This document shows positions 46,250 through 57,239 of a stretch of DNA of 64,000 nt, piece after piece. The stretch spans positions 16,182,182-16,246,181 of the forward strand of contig NW_020312827.1 in assembly GCF_003265705.1 (NCBI RefSeq), read 5' to 3'. Origin of the DNA: Callorhinus ursinus (Eukaryota > Chordata > Mammalia > Carnivora > Otariidae). The notes beneath the pieces were generated by a model that worked only from the letters and a program-made list of their open reading frames with translations, searched no databases and was not told where the DNA came from. Position 1 is the stretch's first letter, and every line of letters begins with the position of its first letter. A program made the translations under genes and the position numbers.

Positions 46250-46460
46250 TTTCTCGAAGCAAAAATGTCAATTTTGATCTCGTGTATTAGGTTATTCATG
46301 GTGACTTTGTAATTCAACAAATATTTAAATTTTAAACAAAAATTTATACTTATGAACATAAAAAAGAGCAGCAGATCAACGGTAGTATTGTATTTAATTA
46401 CACATTTCCTAAGAAAGAAAAAGTGGGACAGAGAGAGAGGAACCCTATAAACATACATGA
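46250..46460. repeat. Unclassified repeat, copy A
   Basis: GATGATTTTCTCGAAGCAAAAATG, CAATTTTGATCTCGTGTATT, ATTTAAATTTTAAACAAAAATTTATACTTATG and ATTACACATTTCCTAAGAAAG recur in the same order at 47710-47925. I do not recognise the family. The minus-strand 96-residue frame here resembles the 60-residue frame of the other copy only because of this shared DNA. Confidence 0.75.
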
Positions 46461-47704
46461 AAATGATCAGATACAACCTTTCTTCCCCATTTACCCCAGA
46501 ATCTTCAACAGTCACCACTCCTAACTGGCTCCCCTTGCCCAGTCATCTGTCATCCCACGGACCATTCTGTGAACCCAACCAAGTGAGAAAGTTTATGAGT
46601 CTTGGATTCTTACTCTAAAAAGCCCGTTTCTCACCAGGTGGTCCTTTGCAACTCCAAAATCCTATGAGCTGGCTGTAGAACCAACACTAGGAAATCCCAG
46701 GGTTATGATATTTCTACCTTGCCAGCAAGTTTTCCAATTCCAGGGGTCACATTACTTTTCAATTCTGCTAAATCTATTAGCTTTATGGGCGTATTGCCTG
46801 ATGTGGTGCTGAACGTTCTGCCTTTGGCGTTCCAGGAACAGAGAAGGGAAATTAGCTTCTGCTTTAGCTGAATTCCACTTCTGTGCAGCTAGGAAACCAT
46901 GGCTCACATTAGAGGCAAAATGGATATTTAATTTACACTATAATATAGTCCTAAATTCCCTGTGATGCTTTCCATTTCCATTCTTTCCCCCTCGGATGAA
47001 CTGACACAAGTTTCATTTTTAGAATGAAAAGCAAAGAACGTATTCAGTTCAGGTTGTCACAGCACAGAGACAAAAATATAATTCAGAATTATCTTCCTTT
47101 AGAATAAACCTTTGAATTGAGAGTGCAGTATTGTATGCTACATAATACAAGCTTTCTATGAACATTAATATACTACCTTACAACCTTGACAATTTATGCT
47201 GACATTTTGCATTAACATTGCAGTTAACTATTTGATGATACCGAGCTGCTGCAATAAGAGAGTATTTTAGTGGCTGATTTTTTTTCCCTGAAGTACTAAT
47301 ACAAGGAACAATAATTTGTCCACCATGTCATTTATGATATTTCAGGATATTTTCCTAAATACCCAAAAGCATGATTTTATTAGAGTCTACATTTGGTGAA
47401 CAAGTACTGCTATCTAGATTCATTTTTCTCTTTGACACCCAAAATGCAACATGGGTACATTTTTTAATCAAATATTTAAGCATGCTAAGAGAGCTTTTTT
47501 TGTGGATTTGTCTAAGCTCTATGCTTTTCTGATTCTTACCTTGATTAAGAAGTTTGCTTTTGAACTGACAATAAGTAACAGTGAAGTTTTATTTTAAATT
47601 TTCTATTATGCCTAGAAAGTCATATTTTATGTATACAACATGATACAAAAGAAATGGCAGGTAAGTCAGCCAGCAACTCCAGACCATCAGTCTTTGACTT
47701 GATT
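46461..47704. other. Unassigned, no gene seen
   Basis: SINE-free AT-rich sequence. The part 47090-47290 is motif-rich (GCATTAACATTGCAGTTAAC, GCTGCTGCAATAAGAG) and might be conserved; not tested. Confidence 0.3.
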
Positions 47705-47925
47705 TAAGATGATGATTTTTCTCAAAGCAAAAAGACCAATTTTGATCTCATGTATCGGGTTGTTCATGCTGTGTTTCAACAAAATTTTGAATTTCAAGCA
47801 AAAATTTAGGTTTATAAATATAAAATGTAGCAGCAGAAGATGACCAGTGATTTGTATATAATTATACATTTCCCAAGAGAGAAAGAGAGGGAACGAGAAA
47901 GGAAGGAATCTGATAAACTATAAAA
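47705..47925. repeat. Unclassified repeat, copy B
   Basis: Same-orientation counterpart of 46250-46460: GATGATGATTTTTCTCAAAGC, CCAATTTTGATCTCATGTATC, GCAAAAATTTAGGTTTATAAATA, ATTATACATTTCCCAAGAGAG. The outer flanks do not obviously match. Confidence 0.75.
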
Positions 47926-48514
47926 ATGCTTTGAGGAAGTAGAATCGTTCATAGCAACTCAAACCAAAACAAAAAACATAGATGCCAAACTTTCTTATTC
48001 AGCATTGATTTTCTAAAGCAGTCATGCCTTCATCATGCATCAGTTTACTTCCTTAAAACAAGAGTTGCTAATATTTCCATTCTTCTTTCAATCGCCTACA
48101 GACAATTTTGCAATTGTTCCAATTAAAAAAAAAAAGAGTCCATTCGATTTTTATGCCAGAGGATATTGGTCACAGAAGCACTTCCCAATTTTAGCTTTAA
48201 AATAACTTTTTTTATTGTTTGCTCAGACAGCTGTGGTTCAAAACTGGCTTTTTTGTTGTTGTTGCTGTTCCATTAAAACCTTACAGGTATTTTGTCTTTT
48301 GAAAATTCTTTAAAAAACTTACTCACTACAGGTTGTGGGGTGGACATCCAGGAGCACCTCAGGTCTAGTGACAAGCTGCTATTGAAAGACTGCTGTGTCC
48401 TCCTTGTTTGTATTCCCCAACACTTGCAACTAGAGACCTGATTTTAGCAATATTGGCATTAAATTCCTAGACATACCCTACATTTATTGCAGGTAGGCAG
48501 TAGGGGAATTTTTT

Positions 48515-48603
48515 TAATTTAAATTAAATTAGTCAACATATAGTACACCATTAGTTTCAGATGTAGTGTTCAATAATTTACCAGTTGCATATAATACCCA
48601 GTG
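48515..48603 (-). mobile_element. Carnivore L1 fragment, antisense
   Basis: AGTCAACATATAGTACACCATTAG, GTTTCAGATGTAGTG and ATAATACCCAGTG recall a frequent carnivore L1 segment. Confidence 0.6.
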
Positions 48604-49310
48604 TGTCAGTGGGAGAACTGTAACCAAACCAACGTGGGTGCGCTCTTTGGTGAGTGGCAGGTGGAAACTATAAGAGGTAAGTTGCTGCATAATGGAAACT
48701 TTATTTACAGCAAATAAGGAGATCATGAGGAATAACTTCCAAAGCCATGACTCCCCAAACAAGGGCAAATGGATTCTTTTTATTTAGGGTTATGATGAAT
48801 ATTTAGTTAGGGAAGGCTTATCATGGTATGTAGAGGTGGGTCTAGGGTCACCCATGCGCATTAAGGAAACATATGCCTTTATACACATTGCGTGCTATGT
48901 AGGAGACTTGTGCTCCTCTTTGGGCAGAGATTTTAATATTATAATGAGGTAAAGGTAATTGTTAGTCATTCCAGAGGTCACTTCATGGTCCATCTGCACA
49001 GGCATCAGTCTGGGGTTGAGCGGAAACCGGTCTGGGTGCTTTGAGCCACCTGAGCAAGCAGTCATTACTGCCTGAGGGGTAGTTTTGATTTCCAGCATGG
49101 GATGCTAAGCACATAGGGTTCTTTGCCTGAGTTAAGAGAGGAACTGGAAAGAAGAGCTTAAGGGAAAATGTGAGACAAAGGTCAATGGGTAGAAGTGGGT
49201 GAGCAATAAAGGTAAGGTCCTGAGGTCTAGCTGAAGACAGAATGAAGGGCAAAATTCTCAGAATGTGAAATTATAAAAAGATAACCAGCACCCGTGGTTG
49301 TTTTTAGACA
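48604..49310 (-). mobile_element. LTR-like repeat, antisense
   Basis: A block with TGTCAG...GACA ends. On the minus strand it shows TATA-like and AATAAA motifs (AAATAAAAAG, GTAAATAAAG) and the sequence CTCAGGCAAAGAACCC...GGAAATCAAAACTACCCC shared with the plus-strand copy at 42860. Frames at 48895-49252 are by-products. No viral gene is present. Confidence 0.55.
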
Positions 49311-49314
49311 CAAC

Positions 49315-49317
<3 letters not shown>

Positions 49318-49361
<44 letters not shown>
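49318..49361. repeat. (GA)n microsatellite
   Basis: About 21 AG units followed by an imperfect purine-rich tail to about 49440. Confidence 0.95.
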
Positions 49362-49364
<3 letters not shown>

Positions 49365-49494
49365 GAGAGAGAAGAAGAGAAAGGAGAAGACAATGACAGC
49401 CAGAAGAAGGAAAGCAGACAAGAGAGTGAAAGGAAAGGAGATTCTCTTCACGAAGCCATGAAGGGCTTCTGACAGTGCTTCTTACTCTATTTTT

Positions 49495-49686
49495 TTTTTA
49501 AGATTTTATTTATTTATTTGACAGAAAGAGACACAGCGAAAGAGGGAACACAAGCAGGGGGAGTGGGAGAGGGAGAAGCAGGCTTCCCGCCGAGTAGGGT
49601 GCCTGATGCGGGGCTCGATCCTAGGACCCTGGGATCATGACCTGAGCCGAAGGCAGATGCTTAACAACTGAGCCACTCAGGCGCCC
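49495..49686 (-). mobile_element. Can-SINE with exact 17-bp target-site duplication
   Basis: Minus-strand SINE flanked by identical CTTCTTACTCTATTTTT at 49478-49494 and 49687-49703. All parts are intact. Confidence 0.98.
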
Positions 49687-49953
49687 CTTCTTACTCTATT
49701 TTTGATCGGGAATTTTGTTTGCTCGTTTTCACCCTAAAAATAATGTACTCACTTTCCAGAAAATGAATATCCTCTCAAATAAAAGCATTGGATAAAAAGT
49801 TCATTTTCCACAAACCTTTCAAAGTTGACATTCTCCAATTTAAAAAGAATAATTAAGAATACTGGAATTTGATTTACATGATCTTCTTGTAAAAGTTACA
49901 GATCTACTGTCTTCTCACTGCCTGTTTCACCCTAGAAACCCGAGAAATACTCT

Positions 49954-50143
49954 TTTTTTTTTTTTTAGGATTTTATTGATTTCTTTGTGAGAGAGAAAGA
50001 GAGCATGAGCCGGGCAGAGGGAGAGGGAGAAGCAGGCTCCCCGCTGAGCAGGGAGCCCAATGTGGGGCTCTCTCCCAGGACCCTGAGATCATGACTTGAG
50101 CCAAAGGCAGACGCTTAACCCACTGAGCCACCCAGATGCCCTC
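49954..50143 (-). mobile_element. Can-SINE inserted in an older SINE tail
   Basis: Poly(T), AGGATTTTATTGATTTCTTTG, GGGAGAAGCAGGCTCC, GATCATGACTTGAGCC and the head ending CCACCCAGATGCCC. It is followed directly by a second poly(T) and another SINE tail (50144-50248). Confidence 0.92.
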
Positions 50144-50248
50144 CTTTTTTTTTTTTTCCTAAAGATTTTATTTATTTATTTATTTATTTGAGAGAGATAG
50201 AAAGAGCATGAGCTGGGGTGGGGGGAAGGGTGGGCAGAGTGGAAGCTC
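50144..50248 (-). mobile_element. 5'-truncated Can-SINE, outer member of the nest
   Basis: Poly(T), AAAGATTTTATTTATTTATT, GAGAGAGATAGAAAGAGCATG and GGTGGGCAGAG only. The head is missing. The sequence GAGAAATACTCT at 49942-49953 and CAGAAATATTCT at 50249-50260 flank the whole nest. Confidence 0.85.
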
Positions 50249-50260
50249 CAGAAATATTCT

Positions 50261-51134
50261 ACTTAATCAACTAACAGAAGGGTGTGCTCCTGAAGGAGGT
50301 GCAGATGCAGCAATTTGGTTTGCTCTTAGATTTTGTGGTAGTTTTAAATGCTTGCTATATCAGAATAGATCTTCCTCTGCCACCTTACAACCACACAAGG
50401 TTGACTGCAATTACCAAATTCACCTCAGTACCCTTTTCTTGCCTAAATGATTTTTCACTAAAGACCATAACAGCAGTCTTCAAAAATATTTTGCTTTCAT
50501 TCTCCCTCAAAGAGCTGTTTCCAATTACAAATATTTCATCATAAATTTAGAAGTTTATTTTTGGTTAATGAGAGATAAGGATACTAAATATTTTGTAAGA
50601 TGAAACAGGGATTTACTGTAATTGGAATAAGTAGTTCATATTTTGATAAAATGGGTTTTAAACACCTATTGAATGTTACACACCCAATCTTAAAGAATCA
50701 TGTATATTTTTTTATCCTTGGATTTTATTTAATATATCTTCAGAAATTTGGTCATCTAAGACAAAAAATTAGTTAGGTTTAAGAGAATCAGGTTCAGTTA
50801 CCCTGATAGACCTTTGGATTTCAGAATGTGCAAGGAAAAATAGGAAGACCAGTAAGTTTAAATCATATCCATGAATCACTAGAGGAGTTTCTGCAAAACC
50901 AACATATTTAATCTCTTTGTCCCACAATTAAGGTTAGGGTTATGCCTTTCTTTGCTGAAATGAGGGAAGGATTAATAGGATCATGATGTAAATCTCTCAG
51001 GCAGCTTTAGAAACAGACTATATGGGAATTAAAGACCTAGAATTTGAGGATCTCGAAATGGATTCCTGTAGGACTGTTTCTGTGGGGTACCATTGGAAAA
51101 GTCTTTCTGTACTTAGCAATCTTCCTCTCGAAAG
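50261..51134. other. Unassigned, no gene seen
   Basis: No named repeat or exon recognised. Frames at 50208-50544 have no motif. Confidence 0.35.
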
Positions 51135-51312
51135 ATCATTTCAATACAAAACTCAGGACTTGTAACCTGGCAGACAAGACTTCCCTTGATCTGGTTTGCC
51201 TACCCCTTCATCAATCCTTTCTATCATTCCCCCCAGAAACCTAACTTGGAGTTCTTTCTGTACCATGCCATTTCACAGAGTCATCTCTTAGATCTCATCT
51301 TGCACTGGATGG
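51135..51312 (+). mobile_element. L2 fragment
   Basis: AAAACTCAGGACTTGTAACC, AGACTTCCCTTGATCTGG, CTACCCCTTCATCAATCC and GTACCATGCCATTTCACAG fit decayed L2. Confidence 0.5.
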
Positions 51313-52369
51313 GTAAAATATATCTTCATATGTACACCCCTGCACATTAGATTAACATTAATATGCAACTCTCATGATTGTAGTGTTAAATCCAATTTAT
51401 AAGATAATTACTGAAATCCTATGCATGGGGGGGATAGGTTCACGTTTGACTTCACAGTGTTTTTGTGGCATATTTCAATCCCAGCTTAAGTCCTGTAATG
51501 ATCACCAGCCCCAAACTACTAGAGATCAAAATGATGGACCCTTGGAAATAACAAGTGCTGAACCCGCTATCATCTGGAAGTGACTCAAAGTTAGGATTTA
51601 AAAGGCAAAATGTCAACTCCGCCCATGCAGCACTTACCTGCCATGGATTATCTCACAGATTTAAGTGCTAGTAGCACCCCGTTTTCTGGAGGGCAGAAAT
51701 ACATGCTCTACATGATTGGCCTGCTGCAGCCAGCTCCCAACCATGGCAACTGACTGCTATTTCTCGGCTAAGACACAAGTAGAGGTGGCGGGGGACCATT
51801 CAGGGATGCAATGCCCTCATCTTTAGAGGGGGGATGATGGCTTATTTTCGCACTACAGCTTAAACTTTCTTTTCTTCAGTCATAGAAAAGTTTTATTTTT
51901 TAAGCAAAATTGTAAATACCTGGAAATGTTATAGATAATAGATCGAGAGACAGATGTTAGAGTATATCAGCATCACTGAAGGGAAAAAATGTAGTGCGTT
52001 AGCTGACTCATTTATGGCCAAGTGCCAACAAACTTGCCCATGTGACCACTTCTCTGAAAAATGTGAAAAGTATCCTCGCATGTGCACATCAACAAGCATG
52101 GAAAAGCATAAATATTTTTTTTTCTCCTGCATGGGGATATCAGGTGATCTACAAATGCCATACACATATATGTGGTAGATGTTTTAATGACAGAATAGAG
52201 GGATGGGATATGAAAAAAAAATATGTGGATCACTCAAGGTGATCAAAAAGTCTTTCTCCTTTGATTCACTATGGCTATCATGTGACAGGTTGATTGTATT
52301 ACCAAATGAAAATATAATAGACTAATATAAATAAAATATAATAGACACCACCCCCATACCACCATAGTC
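51313..52369. other. Unassigned, no gene seen
   Basis: Several overlapping frames on both strands at 51929-52242 are not recognisable. The sequence is otherwise featureless to me. Confidence 0.35.
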
Positions 52370-54600
52370 CTCCCCTCCTAACCCAAAACTTATCATCACT
52401 TATCATCTGTTAGGCGTGTATCCCTTCAGATATTTTTCTATGCATTTTCATTTATATGTATGTACATTTATACAAGAATATCATTAGGTAACTTTTTATT
52501 TAAATATTTTTTTTGTTATGTGCATTAAATCTTTTCCTTACTGTATAACTAATAGCAATTGGTCCATCTTGTTCTTTAAAAGTGCCATATAGTATATGGT
52601 CATCCTAATGTACTACAGTGAAATTAAACAATTTCACAATCGTGGGTATTTAGATTTTTTTTAACTTTCACTATTATAAACTATGATGCAATTTAGGTTC
52701 TTATATAAGTTTTGTGTCTTGTGTACACATTTGAAAGTAGCTATTCAAAAATGAATGGCTGCTTTTAGGCCATGAACATTTTTAGCATTATGATTTATTT
52801 TAAAAGATTCTGCCAAATCTCCCCTACTCACCTCGATTGCTGAATAAATTTGGCAGAGGGGAGGCATGCAGGCCTACCTAAACTTTCCAACTTGAAATGT
52901 GATATTTCGCTGGTTTTGATTTGCATTTATCTAGATACTGCAGTCTGTTTTTCTTGGGTTCACGGCCATATTTACATCCTTTTCAGTAAATTGCCTGTTC
53001 ATAAAAATTATTCATCTTTTTATTGGCTTGCTTGCATTTTCTTGATTTGGGGATGCCTTTTTGTATGTCAGAGAATAAGGTTGAAATTCATTTTATTATT
53101 AATGTGTTTTCCTAGTGCACTGCTTACCTTCACTCTAGTTAACTTGTCTTTTGTCTTATGGAAGTTTAAAATTTTTAGTGTGGTGAATTTATGACTCCTT
53201 TAATTTATGTTTGTTTTATGTGTTTTATATACAAAGACCTTTTCCCTAAAAGTCATAAACATTTTATCATATTTTTAAAATATATTTATAGTTTTACTAT
53301 TTATTTTTATGTTTTTATTCTATCTGGAATTTGAGTAAAAGGGGTAAGTATATAATTTTATTGTTTTCATATGAATATCAAACTTTCCTGGCAATATTTG
53401 TAGAATAATCCACTGTTTCTTCACCAGTTTAAAACACCCTTTACCCACTGTACAAACTCTTATACATATAGGTCTATTTCTGCACTATATGTTCTGGTTA
53501 ATTAATCTCCTTGTCTATTTCTGTACAATACCACAGTGACTGAATTTATATAACAAACAGTCAGGGTTGTGATAAGTTTATTTCTCTTTTTCTCTCTCTC
53601 TCTCTCTTCGTTTGATTCTGTCATAATCTCATAATCATCTGGTAAGTAAAAACAGTGACAACATCATAAGCATTTTTGAATTATTTTGTCAAGTTCTATG
53701 AATAATATTTGGGAATTGATTAATGAGAGCATTGTAATTGCTGTTATCCATCTTCTCCTTCATGACCACAGTCTTACCTCGCTAATTCAGTTTTTCAAAA
53801 AATTTCCTTCAGTTAAGTCACAAAAATTGTGTCCTTTGTTTGTGTTTGTACTAACTCATAGGTACTTTATAGTCTTGTTACCTGGTAAAAGTGATTTTTT
53901 TTCTGTTCCTTTTTGTGATTGGCAGATTCATTTAAGAAATAGTTTTGATTTCTATGATCTAATTTTTATCTAGCTCCCTTGCTGATTCCTTCTTGTTGAT
54001 TTGTTCAGATTTCCTAGGTAGACAATTATACCACCTGAAATAAACATGCCGGTTTTGTATCTTTTTTTAGTCTTTAAAACCACATCAGTTTCTTCTCTGA
54101 TTCAATTGGCTGGAAACTCCAATACTGTTCTGAACGGTTACTATGGTAAATTCAACTGTGTCTTATTTCTTATATCGAAAAAATGATTTTAGGTAATAAT
54201 AGTGTGCCAGATGTTTTCTATTAAGGATGCCCCCTTACTTTGTAGTTTCTATGATATTTTTTGGATTTAGTTTTATTATGACTATTTAAATTTAGCTAAG
54301 ACTTATTGGGCATGCATTAGAATCATATTTCCCCTTTGATTTTTTAATATAAAGAATTATATTCTTATATGTATATATGTAGAATACATGTATGTAGTAG
54401 AATGCATATACATATATGTAATGTATGTATATGCACTTTGCTATTATAACATCTTTTTATTACTGGGGATACATCCTACTTTGCTATTATGAGCTACTCT
54501 TTTACTATTTGCTTTATTATTATTTTATTTAGGAAATATTCTTACTGTTTCCTTTTATTGTGTTATCCTAATTTCATATGGCTACCACAGTTTGCAGTGT
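52370..54600 (-). mobile_element. Old L1M, antisense, 3' region and ORF2
   Basis: Antisense landmarks are AACTTTCACTATTATAAACTATGATGC (52661), GGTTTTGATTTGCATTTATC (52912), GTAGAATAATCCACTGTTTC (53400), TAGGTCTATTTCTGCACTATATG (53469) and TAATCTCCTTGTCTATTTCTGTAC (53502). The 114-residue frame at 52850-53194 is a by-product. CT-rich and TG/TA-rich tracts (53591-53608 and 54365-54430) are embedded. Confidence 0.75.
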
Positions 54601-55455
54601 TACTGGCGTATTGAAGGAGTTAACTTAGTGGGAGCAGAATTATAAAATGGTTCAGGAGTGATGGTTGTACAGAGCCCCTAACTTTCCAAGTTACTATTAT
54701 TTAGGAGCAGATAGTCCTATTGTTTGCGTAGTCCAGCCTTATCTCAAAGTTACCCTCCATTATTGGCTACCAAGGCAGGGGAGAAGGGAAAGGTAACCAG
54801 TTTCTCCTGCTGCTCTCCTTTCTCTATCTCCACTTCCTCCAGTTGGCCTCTCTTTTGCGCCCCCCACCCCAAGTCAGACCTAGGAAGTAGCAAGGTTTAG
54901 AGGAAAAGAACAAAGTCTGACATGACTCTTTTGCTAATTATCATCTGGCTTGGGGACCGACCATCTGTGTGATAGATGGCTGAATTCTGCTTTTTTTTCC
55001 TGTGCTATGCTTTTGTTGGCTGTTGGAATTGCACAGTATTCAGGATGCCACACAGGATGCCTTCTTCTGGCTGGCTTCTTAGGACCTGAAAGCTCCTGTT
55101 TTCCATCAATTCTTCCTACCCAGCCTCTTCCACTTACAGGTTCTTCAGGCCTGCTTGAAGAGAATTAATTTCAGCCTGGGTAAGACTTGGCACTTAGTCT
55201 TGGGTCCATTCAACCCACGGAGAAACTCAAGAGTCCTTCTCCCACTAATTTCCAGAAGCAGATTCCAGGGTCCTCAATGCTGCAATGTGCAGTCTGCTCA
55301 CATCAGGCTTCTTAAAGGTCATCTGAAGCTCTTTACTGCCAGGGAAGGGCTGGGGCTCCACAGTATACTATCACCCCTCTCCAGAGAATTCTTACTAGGG
55401 AACGCATCTAATTTTTTTTTTTTTAAGATTTTATTTATTCATCTGAGACACACAG

Positions 55456-55490
<35 letters not shown>

Positions 55491-55868
55491 ATGAGCAGGG
55501 AGAGAGGCAGAGGGAGAGGGAGAAGCAGGCTCCTCGCTTAGCCAGGAGCCCGATGTGGGGCTCGATCCCAGGACCCTGGGATCATGACCTGAGCTGAAGG
55601 CAGACGCTTAAGGATCTGAGCCACCCAGGCGCCTCAGGAAACGCATCTAATTAATCCACTTGCCTGCAATTTGAAGGCTTCAGGTTGGGCGATGAGCTAA
55701 AACTTCCACAAGTTTTCACAGTATCTCAGCATGTTCTGCAGTGATAGTCTGGCAACACTTGCTCTCCAGCTTCATGTCTCTGTTGAAGTCTCCAGACACC
55801 AGTAAAGTTGTCTTTATACACGCCTTGCAAAATGACTTGGAGAGCTTCCCACCTTTTGTCTGTGTTCT
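54601..55868. other. GC-richer unclassified block with a SINE
   Basis: Between antisense L1M parts lies about 1.2 kb that is richer in G and C than its surroundings. It contains a C-rich stretch at 54858-54870. The 128-residue frame at 55155-55541 is partly SINE. No exon or known repeat is recognised in the rest. Confidence 0.4.
55414..55635 (-). mobile_element. Can-SINE with 17-bp target-site duplication
   Basis: Minus-strand SINE with a GA run of about 30 bases (55459-55489). Flanks are AGGGAACGCATCTAATT (55397-55413) and AGGAAACGCATCTAATT (55636-55652). Confidence 0.96.
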
Positions 55869-56295
55869 AAACAGTTTTTATAAGGTAGGAGTTATTTGTT
55901 CCTTGAGAGCTTGATATCATTTATTCTTGAAACATCTGTGTCTGCTTACTTTTAAGAGGTAGAATTTTTATTGCTGTTTTAATGCATCCTATAGTTTTTG
56001 TCTATTCAGGTTTTCTATTTTGAGACGATTTTGTCAATTTATAGCAGGGGGCCATAAATTTTCTACAAATTGTATTTGCCTGCATAAAACATTTTCTTTT
56101 TTTTTTTACAGTTGTAATTTCCAATGAATTTCTTCTTTAAACCCAAAATTATTTAGAAATTGGTGTAATACATACACACATATTTACTTACTTATTATTA
56201 TTGATCTTTAGGTGTACTGCATAATAGCCATTGAATATGGCCAATGTAAAATCAATTTTGAAGTGGTTTAATACCTGATCATTTTTGTATCTTTC

Positions 56296-56498
56296 TTTTT
56301 ATTTAAATATTTTATTTATTTATTTGACAGAGAGAGAGAGAGAGAGAAAGAGAGAGCACAAACAGGGGGAACAGCAGAGGGAGAGGGAGAAGCTCCACGC
56401 CAAGCAGGGAGCCCGATGCGGGGCTCGATGCCAGGACCCTGAAATTATTACCTGAGCTGAAGGTAGATGCTTAACCAACTGAGTCACCCAGGTGTTCC
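56296..56498 (-). mobile_element. Can-SINE, first of a tandem pair
   Basis: ATTTTATTTATTTATTTGAC, GA run, GGGCTCGATGCCAGGACCC and the head ending GAGTCACCCAGGTGTTCC. Preceded by TGTATCTTTC (56286-56295) and followed by TGTATCTTTC (56499-56508). Confidence 0.95.
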
Positions 56499-56508
56499 TG
56501 TATCTTTC

Positions 56509-56701
56509 TCTATTTTTTAAAAAAGATTTTATTTATTTATTTATTTGAGAGAGAGAGAGAGTGCATGAACAGACAGAGGGGCAGAGGGAGAGGTAGACTC
56601 TGCTGAGCAGGGAGCCTGATGCAGGGATGGATCCCAGGACCCCAGGATCATGACCTAAGCTGAAGGCAGACTCTTAACTGACTGAGCCACCCAGGTGCCC
56701 C
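56509..56701 (-). mobile_element. Can-SINE, second of a tandem pair
   Basis: AGATTTTATTTATTTATTTA, GA run, GGATGGATCCCAGGACCCC, GATCATGACCTAAGCTG and the head ending GCCACCCAGGTGCCCC. Flanked by TGTATCTTTC at 56499-56508 and 56702-56711. Confidence 0.95.
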
Positions 56702-56954
56702 TGTATCTTTCATCTGCTTGAAAAAAGTGTGTTTACTATGTTTTAGCAGGTAGGAAGTTTGTTATATCTTTATTAGATATGGTTTTGCACTATGGTAATT
56801 AAATCTCCTCCAATCTGTAATTTTTTGCTGTATCACTCTACATATTCTGAGACCAGCATATTTAATTATTCTGTTGACTGTTCACCATTGCTTCTTTCAT
56901 TTCTCTTGTTCCTCCTGGGTTCATATTTTGTCTTGTTAGAATTAATCATCTAAT

Positions 56955-57090
56955 AACATTTTTTTTATTGTGGTAAAAAATATGTAACATAAAACTTGCC
57001 ATTTTAACTCTGTGATTCAGTGATATTAATTGCATTCATGATACCCTGCAACCATAACCACTCTCTACTTCCATTCACATTTTTAGGTAG
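56955..57090 (+). mobile_element. Old L1-related 3' fragment (tentative)
   Basis: TTTATTGTGGTAAAAAATATG, AACATAAAACTTGCCATTTTAAC and CCTGCAACCATAACCACTCTC match a common old mammalian LINE-associated repeat. Orientation and family are uncertain. Confidence 0.45.
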
Positions 57091-57239
57091 AATCTGTGTA
57101 GGTTACATTTCAGAATCCTCCCATGTCTGAAATGTCTTTAAAGTCGGTACTTACTGTAGATAGGTTTAAAGCTATTCTTGTTCAAAAATTTAAATCTGTT
57201 GCTCTATTAACTTCATGCTGAGAGTATTGTGGGTGAGAG

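Larger units (their letters stand above)
55869..56945 (-). mobile_element. Old L1M ORF2, antisense, hosting two SINEs
   Basis: GGTAGAATTTTTATTGCTG, CTATTCAGGTTTTCTATTTTG, GCATATTTAATTATTCTGTTGAC and TTCTCTTGTTCCTCCTGGGTTC read as antisense old L1. It may be a continuation of 52370-54600. Two SINEs interrupt it. Confidence 0.55.

Noticed and set aside
38083..49490. SINE depletion as a signal of constraint
   Set aside because: SINE-free spans of 7 kb also occur at 5.8-13.1 and 17.5-25.2 kb in this window, so the absence alone is not significant.
52850..53194. 114-residue hydrophobic frame
   Set aside because: It is an antisense by-product of L1M.
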